Shown here in pieces: positions 19,080 to 27,544 of a DNA stretch of 64,000 nucleotides. Under the pieces are notes generated by a model. That model made no database searches and was not told the DNA's origin. It saw only the letters and a program-made list of their open reading frames with translations. Position 1 is the stretch's first letter, and the number at the start of each line of letters is the position of its first letter. Source of the DNA: Roseicella sp. DB1501 (GTDB lineage: Bacteria > Pseudomonadota > Alphaproteobacteria > Acetobacterales > Acetobacteraceae); NCBI RefSeq assembly GCF_013112485.1, contig NZ_JABFHG010000007.1, positions 62,001 to 126,000 on the forward strand. Reading direction: 5' to 3'. Both the position numbers and the translations under genes were made by a program.

Positions 19080-19628
19080 TCTCTTTTTCGGTCATGTTGA
19101 GGCTCTCCAGGAGCTTGAAGGGCGCCGAGATTGCGGCGGCCCGATCAGTCTCGCCGGCACTCGCGCGCGGATTGCCGCTGAAGCACGTGCGCCCTGCATC
19201 GACGCCTTCTGCGTCTCCAATTCCCTGGTCCATTGTTCATGGGCCGCGATCACCGAGGCGCTGGCCGCGTTCACGATGCGGTCGAGGGGCCACGGCGCGC
19301 CCTGAGTCCGCGCGCGGGCAAGCGTCGCGTCCCAGAGATCGCGGAGCATCTGGCAGGCCGGATCGAACGGGCCTTCCGAGGTCCGCAGGTTATGGGAACT
19401 CGCCTTCGATCACCTCGCTGCGGATCGAGCGGGTGGCCATTGTCATGGAAGCGACAGCCGTACTGGCAATTTTGCGGCCGCGCCATGGCTGGTGCGGAGC
19501 CAGACGACCGTCAGCGATACCGCCTTGTCGAGGATCTTGATCGCAAGCCATCAGCCACTGCCGTACCAGCCCTCCGACCATACCCCGCGCGCTGCGCCAC
19601 ACCGCCAACAGCACGACAGGATCATCCC
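19080..19628. other. 549-bp stretch of apparently degraded coding DNA after tRNA-Phe
   Basis: No intact gene is recognised. On the minus strand a frame (19092-19349) reads like real protein (MLRDLWDATLARAR, then ASASVIAAHEQWTRELE) but loses protein-like character toward its end, and neighbouring frames show further scraps. Best described as remnants of lost accessory genes next to a tRNA. No direct repeat of the tRNA 3' end was found by eye. Confidence 0.4.
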
Positions 19629-20114
19629 ATGAATTGGACGAACATGTTTTTTCAAAATTGGGAAGGGATCGTGCGCACCCTCATAGTCGGCGCACTGGCC
19701 TATACCATATTAATTCTGTTCCTTCGCATTTCGGGCAAACGTACGCTTGCCAAACTGAACGCCTTTGATCTTGTCGTCACAGTTGCGCTTGGTTCCACGC
19801 TGTCCGCCATCTTGCTGCAGGAATCCGTTGCCTTGGCTGAAGGGATGATTGCCCTTGCCCTGCTAATCCTTCTGCAGTTTGTCGTTGCCTATACCTCCGT
19901 CCGCTTCCCCGCCTTCGCAAAGGCAGTCCGATCGGAACCAAGCCTGCTTGCGCGCGACGGTGAGTATTGTGAAGCAGCCATGAGGCGCGAAAGGATTACC
20001 CATGGCGAGGCATTGAGCGCCGTGCGCTCCGCGGGCGGGCGAGACATTGAAGACGTCGCATTTCTTATCCTGGAAAGCGACGGCACCCTCAGCGCGGGTC
20101 TAAAATCGAAGTGA
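19629..20114 (+). CDS. DUF421 / YetF-family membrane protein
   Basis: A 161-residue protein of the DUF421 (YetF) family. Three membrane helices occupy about residues 12-32, 44-62 and 68-90; between the first two lies the family signature RISGKRTLAKLNAFDLVVTVALGS (shown here only as RISGKRTL and FDLVVTVALGS). The cytoplasmic C-terminal domain follows (LLARDGEYCEAAMRRERIT, DIEDVAFLILESDGTLS). Function in bacteria is poorly known; some homologues are linked to spore or stress phenotypes. Base composition is visibly lower in G+C than the window, suggesting recent acquisition with the neighbouring H-NS gene. Confidence 0.85.
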   Translation: MNWTNMFFQNWEGIVRTLIVGALAYTILILFLRISGKRTLAKLNAFDLVVTVALGSTLSAILLQESVALAEGMIALALLILLQFVVAYTSVRFPAFAKAVRSEPSLLARDGEYCEAAMRRERITHGEALSAVRSAGGRDIEDVAFLILESDGTLSAGLKSK

Positions 20115-20175
20115 ATACCGGGCGCTTGGCCAAGCTGCAGGAAGCGCTTCGCGGCTCGCCTGCCTTGCCGCCGCC

Positions 20176-20544
20176 CTACTTGACGGCGAAGTCTGCCCGG
20201 CTCTTGCCCTCCGCTTCCAACGCCTGGAGCCATTTGGGCATCCTGCCGCGCCCGCTCCAGGTTTCGCCGTTCGGACCGCGGAACTTCACCGGCACAGGCT
20301 CGCCGGCGTCCCTGCGCGTTCGCCGGGAAGACCCCGCTGGCGACTGCGCTACCTTCGGGAACACGGATTCGAACGACAGGCCAAGCTGCTCGATTTCCGC
20401 TCTGGCACGCTCGATGACAGCGGTCTTGGCATCCTCCAGCTTCTCCAGCCGCTTCGCCTCCGCGGCATCGCGAAGCGCCGTAAGCTCGGCAACGGTCATC
20501 CCGTCCAGGTCGAAGCTGCGCCGGAGGCTGTTGCTATTCGCCAT
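20176..20544 (-). CDS. H-NS-family nucleoid-associated protein
   Basis: A 122-residue H-NS/HvrA-like protein. Residues 15-65 form a charged coiled coil for oligomerisation (LTALRDAAEAKRLEKLEDAK); the C-terminal DNA-binding motif is clear, KFRGPNGETWSGRGRMPKWL, followed by the usual AEGKSRADFAV. Such proteins silence AT-rich, acquired DNA. It is convergent with the DUF421 gene, 61 bases away, inside a less GC-rich islet; such placement often marks a mobile or acquired segment, but no integrase is present. Confidence 0.92.
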   Translation of the reverse strand: MANSNSLRRSFDLDGMTVAELTALRDAAEAKRLEKLEDAKTAVIERARAEIEQLGLSFESVFPKVAQSPAGSSRRTRRDAGEPVPVKFRGPNGETWSGRGRMPKWLQALEAEGKSRADFAVK

Positions 20545-21097
20545 CTTGATTACCTTTAGCTCTTTCCACGAGCTGTAGCAGAGCCGAGGCGAAACGAGAA
20601 ACCCACCGCTACCGCAGTCTCCACGACAAATGTTGTAAAATATGACGCCGTTCGGCGTGATCAGGGTTTTGGTTACGGCGTGTTGGAGTTGGCGCTATCG
20701 CCCAGGACATTTGGGCATTGCACGCCTTTCAGCAGAGGTGGAAGGGCGGCATCGACTTCTCGAAGGCCGAAGCTAACCCGGTCCTGGAAGGATTCGAGCC
20801 TTCCGGGATGGCCAAGGGATGATGGCCGATGACCGATCAAGACGATTATGTCCGTGCCGTCTCAGCCGCTTTCGGGATAGGCGGCATGGCGATATACTGG
20901 AAAATCGCTTTATGCAGGCGCGGCCGCCTTACTGGCTGAGATGCAGCATTCCGATTGCCAGGGCGCCGGAGGGCGAGAGCGGCGCGGACCGCCCTCGCCC
21001 CGGCACGCCCTGGCCCTCCCGTCCCGCCCCCGTCTAGGATCGACCCCGCATTCAAACGAAGCAGGCGCCGCAACGACGCCGCCGGGGGAAACGAGCC
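20545..21097. other. 553-bp gap, less GC-rich, with short ORF remnants
   Basis: No complete gene is recognised. Two adjacent plus-strand scraps look protein-like: a frame reading DIWALHAFQQRWKGG then FSKAEANPVLEGFEPSG and stopping at 20819-20821, and a possible 36-residue ORF beginning MTDQDDYVRAVSAAFG at ATG 20830. They could be the end of one lost gene and the start of another. Family unknown. Confidence 0.3.
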
Positions 21098-22330
21098 ATG
21101 GACATGACGAGACGATCGCTGCTGCAAGCCGGCGCCACGGCGGCCGCGGCCGGGATGCCCTGGCACAGGGCCCGCGCCCAGGCGGCCGGCCCCATCCGCA
21201 TCGGCGTGCTGACCGACATGGCCGGCCCCTATCGCGACATCAACGGCCCCGTCTCCGTCGCCTGCACCCGCCTCGCGGCGCAGGAGGCGACCCGGCTCGG
21301 CCTGCAGGTCGAGGTGCTGGTGGCGGACAACCAGAACCGCCCTGACGTCGCGCTGAACATCACGCGGCAATGGTATGACCGCGACGGCGTCGATGCCGTC
21401 GTCAACATCACCTCCTCTGCCGCCGCCCTCGCCGTCGCCGAGCTGTCGCGGGAGAAGAACAAGGTGATGCTCGCCACCTCCCCCGCCACCTCCGACCTCA
21501 CCGGCCGCGCCTGCACGCCGAACACCGTGCAATGGGTCTACGACACCTACATGCTGGCCGCCTCCACCGGCGGCGCGACGGTGAAAGCGGGCGGCACGAG
21601 CTGGTTCTTCCTCACCGCCGACTACGCCTTCGGCCATTCGCTGGAGCGCGACACGGCGCGCTTCGTGCAGGCGAATGGCGGCAAGGTGCTGGGCGCGGTG
21701 CGCACGCCCTTCCCGGGCACGACGGACTTCTCCTCCTTCCTGCTGCAGGCCCAGGCCTCGGGCGCGAAGGTGATCGGCCTCGCCAATGCCGGCACGGATA
21801 CGGTGAACTGCATCAAGCAGGCGGCGGAGTTCGGCATGACCCGGCGCGGCATCAAGGTCGCGTCGCTGCTGATGTTCCTGCCGGATGTGCATGCGCTCGG
21901 CCTGCAGGTGGCGCAGGGGCTGGTCTGCACCGAGACCTTCTACTGGGATCTGAACGACCGCACCCGCGCCTTCGCGCAGCGCGCCCGCGCGCTCGCCGGC
22001 CAGGTCCCGATCAGCATGATCCAGGCCGGCGAGTATTCGGCGACGCTGCATTACCTGAAGGCGGTCGCCGATCTCGGCGTGGCGGCGGCCAAGGCCGATG
22101 GCGCGGCGACGGTCGCGCGCATGAAGGCGATGCCCTGCGACGACGACGCCTTCGGCCCTGGCCGCATCCGCGAGGACGGGCGGAAGCTCCACCCGGCCTA
22201 TCTCTTCGAGGTGAAGAAGCCGGAGGAGAGCCGCGGCCTCTTCGACTACTACAAGCTGCTGCAGACTACCGAGGCCGAGCAGGCCTTCCGCCCCCTCGGC
22301 GAGGGCGGCTGCCCCCTCATCCGCGCCTGA
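21098..22330 (+). CDS. Leu/Ile/Val-type (Peripla_BP_6) substrate-binding protein
   Basis: A 410-residue periplasmic binding protein of the LivK/amide-binding group. The leader MDMTRRSLLQAGATAAAAG has a twin-arginine-like motif and ends near ARAQAA. The mature part starts PIRIGVLTDMAGPY, with NQNRPDVALNITRQWYD and the conserved TSSAAALAVAEL lobe. Related proteins feed HAAT-type ABC importers of branched-chain amino acids, amides or aromatic acids; none is encoded nearby. A purine-rich site (GGGGGAAACGA) precedes the ATG. It converges on the PepSY gene with a 13-base gap. Confidence 0.9.
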   Translation: MDMTRRSLLQAGATAAAAGMPWHRARAQAAGPIRIGVLTDMAGPYRDINGPVSVACTRLAAQEATRLGLQVEVLVADNQNRPDVALNITRQWYDRDGVDAVVNITSSAAALAVAELSREKNKVMLATSPATSDLTGRACTPNTVQWVYDTYMLAASTGGATVKAGGTSWFFLTADYAFGHSLERDTARFVQANGGKVLGAVRTPFPGTTDFSSFLLQAQASGAKVIGLANAGTDTVNCIKQAAEFGMTRRGIKVASLLMFLPDVHALGLQVAQGLVCTETFYWDLNDRTRAFAQRARALAGQVPISMIQAGEYSATLHYLKAVADLGVAAAKADGAATVARMKAMPCDDDAFGPGRIREDGRKLHPAYLFEVKKPEESRGLFDYYKLLQTTEAEQAFRPLGEGGCPLIRA

Positions 22331-22343
22331 CGCGGCGAGACGC

Positions 22344-23624
22344 CTATTCCCCCGGCGCCGGCACCATTGTCGCGCGCCGGCGCGCGACGCGCGAACGCGC
22401 AGACTGCTTGCGCCACCAGATCAGCACGCCCGTCGCGCTGACCACGGCGACGACGACGCCCATGACGGAGATGAGGATGCGTCCCGGCAGGCCCAGGATG
22501 CGCCCCGAATGCAGCGGGAACTGCGCCTGGACGAAGATGTCGGCCGCCGTGCCGACCCAGGGCTCCTGCCGCCCGAGGATGCGGCCGTCCTGGCCGTCCA
22601 CATAGAGCAGCGGCGGCCCGACCCCGGCTGCGCCATGGTCGTCGCCCGGCTGGAAGAAGCGGATGCCGTAGATGCCGAAGTGGCCGGCATAGAAGACGCT
22701 GCCGGCTGGATCGGTCCAGCCGCGGCGCTCCGCCTCGGCCTGGCCGACCGCCACCGCCTCCTCGCGGCTGATGCCCGGCGGGATCGGGGCGTGCAACGGC
22801 GCGGGGCTGCGCTCCATGAAGGGCGTCGGCGTGACCTGCGAGACCTGCGACATCAGCGGCAGGAAGACCTCGCGGTAGAGGTTGAGCGAGAAGCCGGTGA
22901 AGGCCAGCGTCAGCAGCAGCACCCAGGTCCAGAGGCTGACCGCGCGGTGGATGTCGAAGGTGATCCGGTAGCTGCTGCCCGAGCGCTTGATCATCCAGGC
23001 GGGCTTCCACCGCGCCCAGACCCCGCGGGAGAGTTGCCGCGCCACCACCGCCGGGCGGTCGCTCCGGGGCGCCGGCCGCGGCGGCAGGGTGAGGTAGAAG
23101 CCGACGAAGCAATCGATCGTCCAGAGGACGGCGATGCCGCCGAGCAGCCAGACCCCCCAGCGGTCGATGCCCCAGAATTCCGGCATGTGCAGGCTGAAAT
23201 GCAGCTTGTAGAGGAAGGAGACCAGCGTCTCCCGGCTGATCGGCCAGGCCTGTCCCCATTCGCGGCGGCCGAGCTCCTCGCCGGTGGCGGGGTCGAGGAA
23301 GACCTGGTTGTAGCCCGGCTCGAAGAGCCGGCCGGTCGCCGGATCGACCACCGGCTGCACGAAGATCGCCAGGGATTCGCCGGGCTCGACGGCGAGCGGG
23401 ACGAAGGTGGCGCGCACCCGCGGGTCGCGCCCCTCGACGGCCCGCGCCAGTTCGAGCGGCGGCAGGGCCGGGCCCGGGCTGCGCGCCTCGGTGAGGTGCG
23501 GGTTGAACCAGTCGTCCAGCTCATGGTCCCAGGAGATGACCGCGCCGGTGAGGCCGGTGACGATCAGGAAGCCGGCGATGAACAGCCCAACCCAGCGATG
23601 CAGCAACCCGGCGGCGTGGCGCAT
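22344..23624 (-). CDS. PepSY-associated transmembrane protein (iron-related reductase-like)
   Basis: A 426-residue inner-membrane protein with the PepSY_TM architecture: helices near residues 10-32, about 160-180, 220-245 and 385-405, with periplasmic PepSY-like regions between. Conserved histidines sit beside helices (LLHRWVGLF, LHFSLHMPEFWG, FDIHRAVSLWTW) and may bind heme. Homologues such as FoxB and YdeJ-like proteins reduce or release iron from siderophores. No TonB receptor or sigma factor lies nearby, so the role in iron uptake is only suggested. The start at 23624 begins directly at the first helix. Confidence 0.85.
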   Translation of the reverse strand: MRHAAGLLHRWVGLFIAGFLIVTGLTGAVISWDHELDDWFNPHLTEARSPGPALPPLELARAVEGRDPRVRATFVPLAVEPGESLAIFVQPVVDPATGRLFEPGYNQVFLDPATGEELGRREWGQAWPISRETLVSFLYKLHFSLHMPEFWGIDRWGVWLLGGIAVLWTIDCFVGFYLTLPPRPAPRSDRPAVVARQLSRGVWARWKPAWMIKRSGSSYRITFDIHRAVSLWTWVLLLTLAFTGFSLNLYREVFLPLMSQVSQVTPTPFMERSPAPLHAPIPPGISREEAVAVGQAEAERRGWTDPAGSVFYAGHFGIYGIRFFQPGDDHGAAGVGPPLLYVDGQDGRILGRQEPWVGTAADIFVQAQFPLHSGRILGLPGRILISVMGVVVAVVSATGVLIWWRKQSARSRVARRRATMVPAPGE

Positions 23625-23927
23625 GATTCGGCGTCGTTCCCTGTCGCGGCGGCAAAGCTGCGGCTGCTGGCATGGCTGCCTTCATTGGGCGCCGGGGCTG
23701 CGTCGCAGCCGGCACGGCCGACCAAGAGCCGGCCCCCGGCCCCTGCCCCCCGGCCCCTGCCCCCCGGCCCCTGCCATGGTGGCGGCATGGTAACCGAGCC
23801 TGGTCGGCTTGAGTATGCCTGACCGTGAGATTACCGGATGTCCATGATGGATGCGTTCCGCGCTGGCCATCGGCGGCGCGGACAGCATCCCACCCTGTGA
23901 TCGAAGGGCGACGAAGAATGGGGAGGC
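23625..23927. other. 303-bp gap upstream of the PepSY gene
   Basis: No gene is seen. It holds a 14-bp tandem repeat (23736-23775) and the likely control region of the PepSY gene. No convincing Fur box was recognised by eye. Confidence 0.5.
23736..23775 (+). repeat. 14-bp tandem repeat, nearly three copies
   Basis: The unit CCGGCCCCTGCCCC repeats at 23736, 23750 and 23764, the last copy lacking its final two bases. It lies about 110 bases upstream of the PepSY start and may vary in copy number by slippage. Confidence 0.8.
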
Positions 23928-24002
<75 letters not shown>

Positions 24003-24110
24003 GTTCCAGGCGGCGGGGAGATACACGGACCAGGTGCGAAGGGCAACGCCCCTCGCGCATTTCTTCCGCCCCCAATGGAGAGGGCGGCGCCCGGCCTCAG
24101 GCCCCAGACC

Positions 24111-25403
24111 TCAGGCCGCCGTCGCCGCCGTCGCCGCCGTCGGCATCGCGGGGCGCACCGGCGCCGTCCAGCCGATCTGCCCGACCGTGCCGCAGCTCGT
24201 GCAGACCGGCATCCAGCGCGGCTGCTCCGTGCTGCAATGGGCGCAGCGCCAACGCGGCTCGGGCGCGGCGGAGGCGGCTTGGCGAAGCCAGCGGGACTGC
24301 GCCGCGCGGGCCTCGGCGGTCTCGCCATGCTCGGCCTCCTCGAGCTCGGCAAGCAGCAGATAGGCCCGGCGGTCCGCCTCGCCCGAGGCGACCAGCGCCT
24401 CCAGCGCCGTCCGGGCGCGGCCGGTGAGCCCGGCGGCCAGCGCCGTGCGGGCGAGCAGCAACCGGCTCTCGGCCGCCTCCGGATTGCGCCGGATGAGCTG
24501 CTCCACCGCCTTCACCCGCATGAGGATGTCCGGCTCGTCCACCAGATAGGCCTCGGCCAGGTCGGGATGCGGCGCAGCGGCCCAGGCCTCCTCCAGCACC
24601 GCGCGGGCGCGGCGCGGGCTGCCGCCCTCGCGCAGCCGCGCCGCATGCGCGATCGCCGCCGGCGCGAATCCCTTGTCGAGCTGGAAGGCCTGCCGCTCCA
24701 GCTCCGCGGCCTTGGTCGGGTCCGGCTCCTGCGCCGCGGCGGCCAGGGCAAGGACCGGCTTCGGCGTCTCGGGCGCCGATAGGGCCAGGGCCTCGCGCCA
24801 GTCATGGGTGTGGAGAGCGAGCTGCGCCCGCTCCTCGCGCAGCCAGGCGGCGCCGGGCTGGATCGCCTCGGCCTCGCGCGCCAGGGCCTGCGCCGCCTCC
24901 CAGTCGCCCTTCTGCATCGCCTGTCGCAGCAGTCCGCGCAGGCCGAGGAAGCGCGCATCCTCGCGTTCCGCCAGGCTGCGGAAAGCCTCGGCGGCGGCCT
25001 CCTCGCGGCCGGAGAGGCGTTCCGCCTCGGCGGCCAGCAGCAGGGTCTGCGGCGTGTCGCCGAGATAGCCCCGCGCCCGGCGCACCTCGAGCCGCGCCGC
25101 CTCGGCGGTGCCGGCGGCCAGCGCGATCAGCGCCCGCGTCACCGCGGCATCGCCATCCGCCCGGCGCCGCATCGCGCGCTTCTCGCGCAGCCGGCGCGGC
25201 AGGCGCCGCAGCGCGCCGATGCCGACCAGCAGCCCGTGCAGCACCAGGAAAGCCAGGGCGAGCAGCAGCAATGCGATGGGGAAGCTGGTGCCGATCCAGG
25301 CATCGCCCACCTGGATCTGCACGGTGCCGCCGAGCTCGGCCAGGTACATCGCCCCGGCGACGCCGATGACCAGCAGCAGCAGGACTGCGATCGCAGCGCG
25401 CAT
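24111..25403 (-). CDS. hemY: HemY-type membrane protein with TPR-like domain
   Basis: A 430-residue HemY N-terminal-domain protein. Two membrane helices occupy about residues 3-22 and 41-62; the rest is a helical TPR-like region rich in Ala and Glu. Near the C-terminus is a probable zinc ribbon, CAHCS...CTSCG, followed by a low-complexity Ala/Thr tail. Its precise function is uncertain, but it is almost always encoded with hemC and hemD. It is the last gene of hemC-hemD-mic60-hemY, four bases after the preceding stop. This is not the oxygen-dependent protoporphyrinogen oxidase also called HemY in Gram-positives. Confidence 0.9.
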   Translation of the reverse strand: MRAAIAVLLLLVIGVAGAMYLAELGGTVQIQVGDAWIGTSFPIALLLLALAFLVLHGLLVGIGALRRLPRRLREKRAMRRRADGDAAVTRALIALAAGTAEAARLEVRRARGYLGDTPQTLLLAAEAERLSGREEAAAEAFRSLAEREDARFLGLRGLLRQAMQKGDWEAAQALAREAEAIQPGAAWLREERAQLALHTHDWREALALSAPETPKPVLALAAAAQEPDPTKAAELERQAFQLDKGFAPAAIAHAARLREGGSPRRARAVLEEAWAAAPHPDLAEAYLVDEPDILMRVKAVEQLIRRNPEAAESRLLLARTALAAGLTGRARTALEALVASGEADRRAYLLLAELEEAEHGETAEARAAQSRWLRQAASAAPEPRWRCAHCSTEQPRWMPVCTSCGTVGQIGWTAPVRPAMPTAATAATAA

Positions 25404-25407
25404 CGGC

Positions 25408-26796
25408 TCAGCCCGCCGCCAGCTGGCGCAGCGCGGCGCGCGCCGCGAGCAGCGACCGCGCCTGGTCGGCCCAGCCCTGCATGGCCTGCCGCGCGGGCGG
25501 CGGCAGCCGGTCGATATGCTGCAGGCTCATCTCGATATCCCCGGCCTCGAGTGCCCGGCGGGCGCGCTCGATCTCCGCCTCCGCCGCGTCGCCCCAGACC
25601 ACCTGGTCGCCGCGGCGGATGGTGACGAGGCCGCCGAGCCGTGCCATCGCGCTGTCCATCACGCCCGCCTTGCTGCCGTCCGGCTGCATCGCCGCGTCGG
25701 AGGCGGCGCGCGCCGCCTTGGCCGCGTCCTCGAAGGAGAGGCGGAGCGCCGCCTCGGTCGGTGGCGCTGCCTGGGCGAAGCGGGCCAGCGCCTGCGGCGG
25801 CTGGTCGATGCGAGCGAGCGCCTCGCCGAGCGGCTGGCCAGCGCCGAGCGCGCCGCGCAGCCGGTCCACCGCCGCGAGCCGCGCGGTGCGGCTCTCGAGC
25901 GCCTGCATCTGCTTCTGCGCCTGCTCGAGCGCCGCGACCCGCTGGCCGAGCGCGGAATCGAGCGCAGCGAGCTTCTGCTGCACCGTCTGCTCCAGCGCCT
26001 GCAGGCGCTGCGTCATCTGCTGCTGCGCCGCCTGCTCGCGCTGCTCATCGACGCGCGCCGCATCCTGCAGCTTCTGCGTCAGCGCCTGCTGCGCCGCCTG
26101 CTCGCGCTGCTCGTCGGCGCGCTGCGCCTCCTGCAGCTTCTGCGTCAGCGCCTGCTGCGCCGCCTGCTCGCGCTGCTCGTCGGCGCGCTGCGCCTCCTGC
26201 AGGCGCCGGGTGAGATCGGCATCGAGCTGCTGCAGACGCGTCGCCTGCGCCTCCACCCGCGTGCCCAGCGCATCGAAGGCGACGCGCGGCGCGACGGCGG
26301 CGGGATCAAAGGTCGGCTTCGCTTCCAGGGCCTGCAGCCGGCGCTCGTTGGCGGCGACACGGTCGGTCGCCTGCGCCGTGCTCCGCTCGGCGACCGCAGT
26401 GCGCTCGGCAAGGGCGGCGACCTGGCTTTCCAGCGGCCGCAGGTCCGGCATCTGCGGCGCCGGCTTGTTCTCGAGCGCCTGCACGCGCCCCTCAAGCGGC
26501 GCCAGCGCCTGCAGCCGGCCGCCAAGCGTGCCGAGCTCGCCGCGCACGCCTTCCAGCGCGCCGAGCCGCTGCTCGAGCTGCGCCACGCGCGCCGGGTCGA
26601 CGCTCGCCTCGTTCGTCGAACGCGGCGTCTTCAGCAGCCACCACACGGCGAGCAGCAGCACGACGCCGCCGACACCGATCATCACCGCCGCCGGGTCGAG
26701 ACGCTTCGGGGCGGGCGGGTCCAGCGGCGAGTTGCGGGGCGTCGGCGCCGGGGCACTGGCAGGGGCGCCGGCGGGTGTCTCGGGAGTCTCGCTCAT
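25408..26796 (-). CDS. Mic60/mitofilin-like membrane coiled-coil protein (COG4223)
   Basis: A 462-residue protein: a Pro/Ala-rich cytoplasmic N-terminus, one membrane helix near residues 38-60 (VMIGVGGVVLLLAVWWLL), a long coiled coil to about residue 300, and a C-terminal helical domain (ALARIDQPPQALARFAQAAPPTE onward, a mitofilin-like region). Alphaproteobacterial proteins of this group are the bacterial relatives of mitochondrial Mic60 and typically sit in the heme operon, as here between hemD and hemY. They shape invaginations of the inner membrane in some species. The coiled coil carries 22-residue tandem repeats. Confidence 0.82.
   Translation of the reverse strand: MSETPETPAGAPASAPAPTPRNSPLDPPAPKRLDPAAVMIGVGGVVLLLAVWWLLKTPRSTNEASVDPARVAQLEQRLGALEGVRGELGTLGGRLQALAPLEGRVQALENKPAPQMPDLRPLESQVAALAERTAVAERSTAQATDRVAANERRLQALEAKPTFDPAAVAPRVAFDALGTRVEAQATRLQQLDADLTRRLQEAQRADEQREQAAQQALTQKLQEAQRADEQREQAAQQALTQKLQDAARVDEQREQAAQQQMTQRLQALEQTVQQKLAALDSALGQRVAALEQAQKQMQALESRTARLAAVDRLRGALGAGQPLGEALARIDQPPQALARFAQAAPPTEAALRLSFEDAAKAARAASDAAMQPDGSKAGVMDSAMARLGGLVTIRRGDQVVWGDAAEAEIERARRALEAGDIEMSLQHIDRLPPPARQAMQGWADQARSLLAARAALRQLAAG
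25999..26196 (-). repeat. 66-bp tandem repeats in the mic60-like coiled coil
   Basis: Units at 25999-26064, 26065-26130 and 26131-26196. The last two are identical over all 66 bases as read here; the first has diverged. Each encodes 22 residues (core EQREQAAQQALTQKLQ), equal to two hendecads, so coil phase is kept. Confidence 0.9.
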
Positions 26797-26805
26797 ACGT
26801 GCAGC

Positions 26806-27540
26806 CTACCTGGGACCGAGCATAGCCAACAATGCGTCCTGGTCGGGCCGACCGGCGACTCGCACCGCGCGCCAAGCCAGGGGTGCGAGGGCCCGGACCA
26901 CCGCCTCGGCGACTCTCGGGCTGATGACCAACGCCTCCATCGATGCCGCGGTTGCGGCATGACCGGAGGCCTTGAGGAGGGAGATGGCACGCCGCGCCGA
27001 GCGCGGCGAGAAGAACAGGGCGGCAACTACCTCACCATCCCGTTGCAGCGCCGCCAGCGCCGGCTCGGGCAGGGTGGCCGCCGGCCGGGCCGCATAGGCA
27101 ACCCGTCGCAACACGCGGAAGCCCTGCGCCCGCAGCCGCGCCGCGAGCTCGGCCCCATAGCCCTCGCCCACGGCGAGCAGCAGCGGCCCGGCCGCCGGGT
27201 CGAGGCTCCGCGCCGCCTCCGCTGCCAGCGCCGCCGCATCGCCGGCCGCGGCCGTGACCCGCCGGAAGCCGCGCGCCCGCGCCTCGGCCGCCGTCGCCTC
27301 GCCCACCGCCAGCACCGGCAGGTCGCCCGACGGGTCATCCGGCGCCAGGGCGCGTGCCGCGGCGCGGCTGGTCAGCAGCAAGGCCTGGGCCGGCGGCAGG
27401 GCGAAGGGGCGCGGGGCAAGGACCAGGGCAGGGGCAAGGACAGGGTGCCAGCCGAGCCCCGCCAGCCGGCGCGCCGTCTCCGCCCCGCCCGGCTCGGGCC
27501 GGGTGACCAGCACGCCGGCGGGCGTCGCGGAGGACGCCAT
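26806..27540 (-). CDS. hemD: Uroporphyrinogen-III synthase
   Basis: A 244-residue HemD that closes and inverts ring D of hydroxymethylbilane. The family is poorly conserved, but the N-terminal VLVTRPEPGGAETARRL, the middle LLTSRAAARAL and VLAVGEATAAEARARGF, and the C-terminal FFSPRSARRAISLL and VISPRVAEAV are characteristic. It starts four bases after the hemC stop and is followed nine bases later by the mic60-like gene, giving a tight four-gene operon. Confidence 0.93.
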   Translation of the reverse strand: MASSATPAGVLVTRPEPGGAETARRLAGLGWHPVLAPALVLAPRPFALPPAQALLLTSRAAARALAPDDPSGDLPVLAVGEATAAEARARGFRRVTAAAGDAAALAAEAARSLDPAAGPLLLAVGEGYGAELAARLRAQGFRVLRRVAYAARPAATLPEPALAALQRDGEVVAALFFSPRSARRAISLLKASGHAATAASMEALVISPRVAEAVVRALAPLAWRAVRVAGRPDQDALLAMLGPR

Positions 27541-27544
27541 GGCC

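Noticed and set aside
19015-19233. Minus-strand ORF ending VPRGGIEPPTLRFSVACSTN over tRNA-Phe
   Set aside because: This peptide is a well-known false product of the strand opposite tRNA genes; the tRNA is certain.
20819-21037. 72-residue plus-strand ORF before the Leu-type receptor
   Set aside because: Arg/Pro-rich translation without features and no ribosome site; likely chance.
19080-21097. Direct repeat of the tRNA-Phe 3' end as an attachment site
   Set aside because: No copy of the T-arm/acceptor sequence was found downstream by eye, so an intact island boundary is not claimed.
23736-23775. Possible CRISPR array
   Set aside because: Units are contiguous 14-mers with no spacers and no cas genes nearby.
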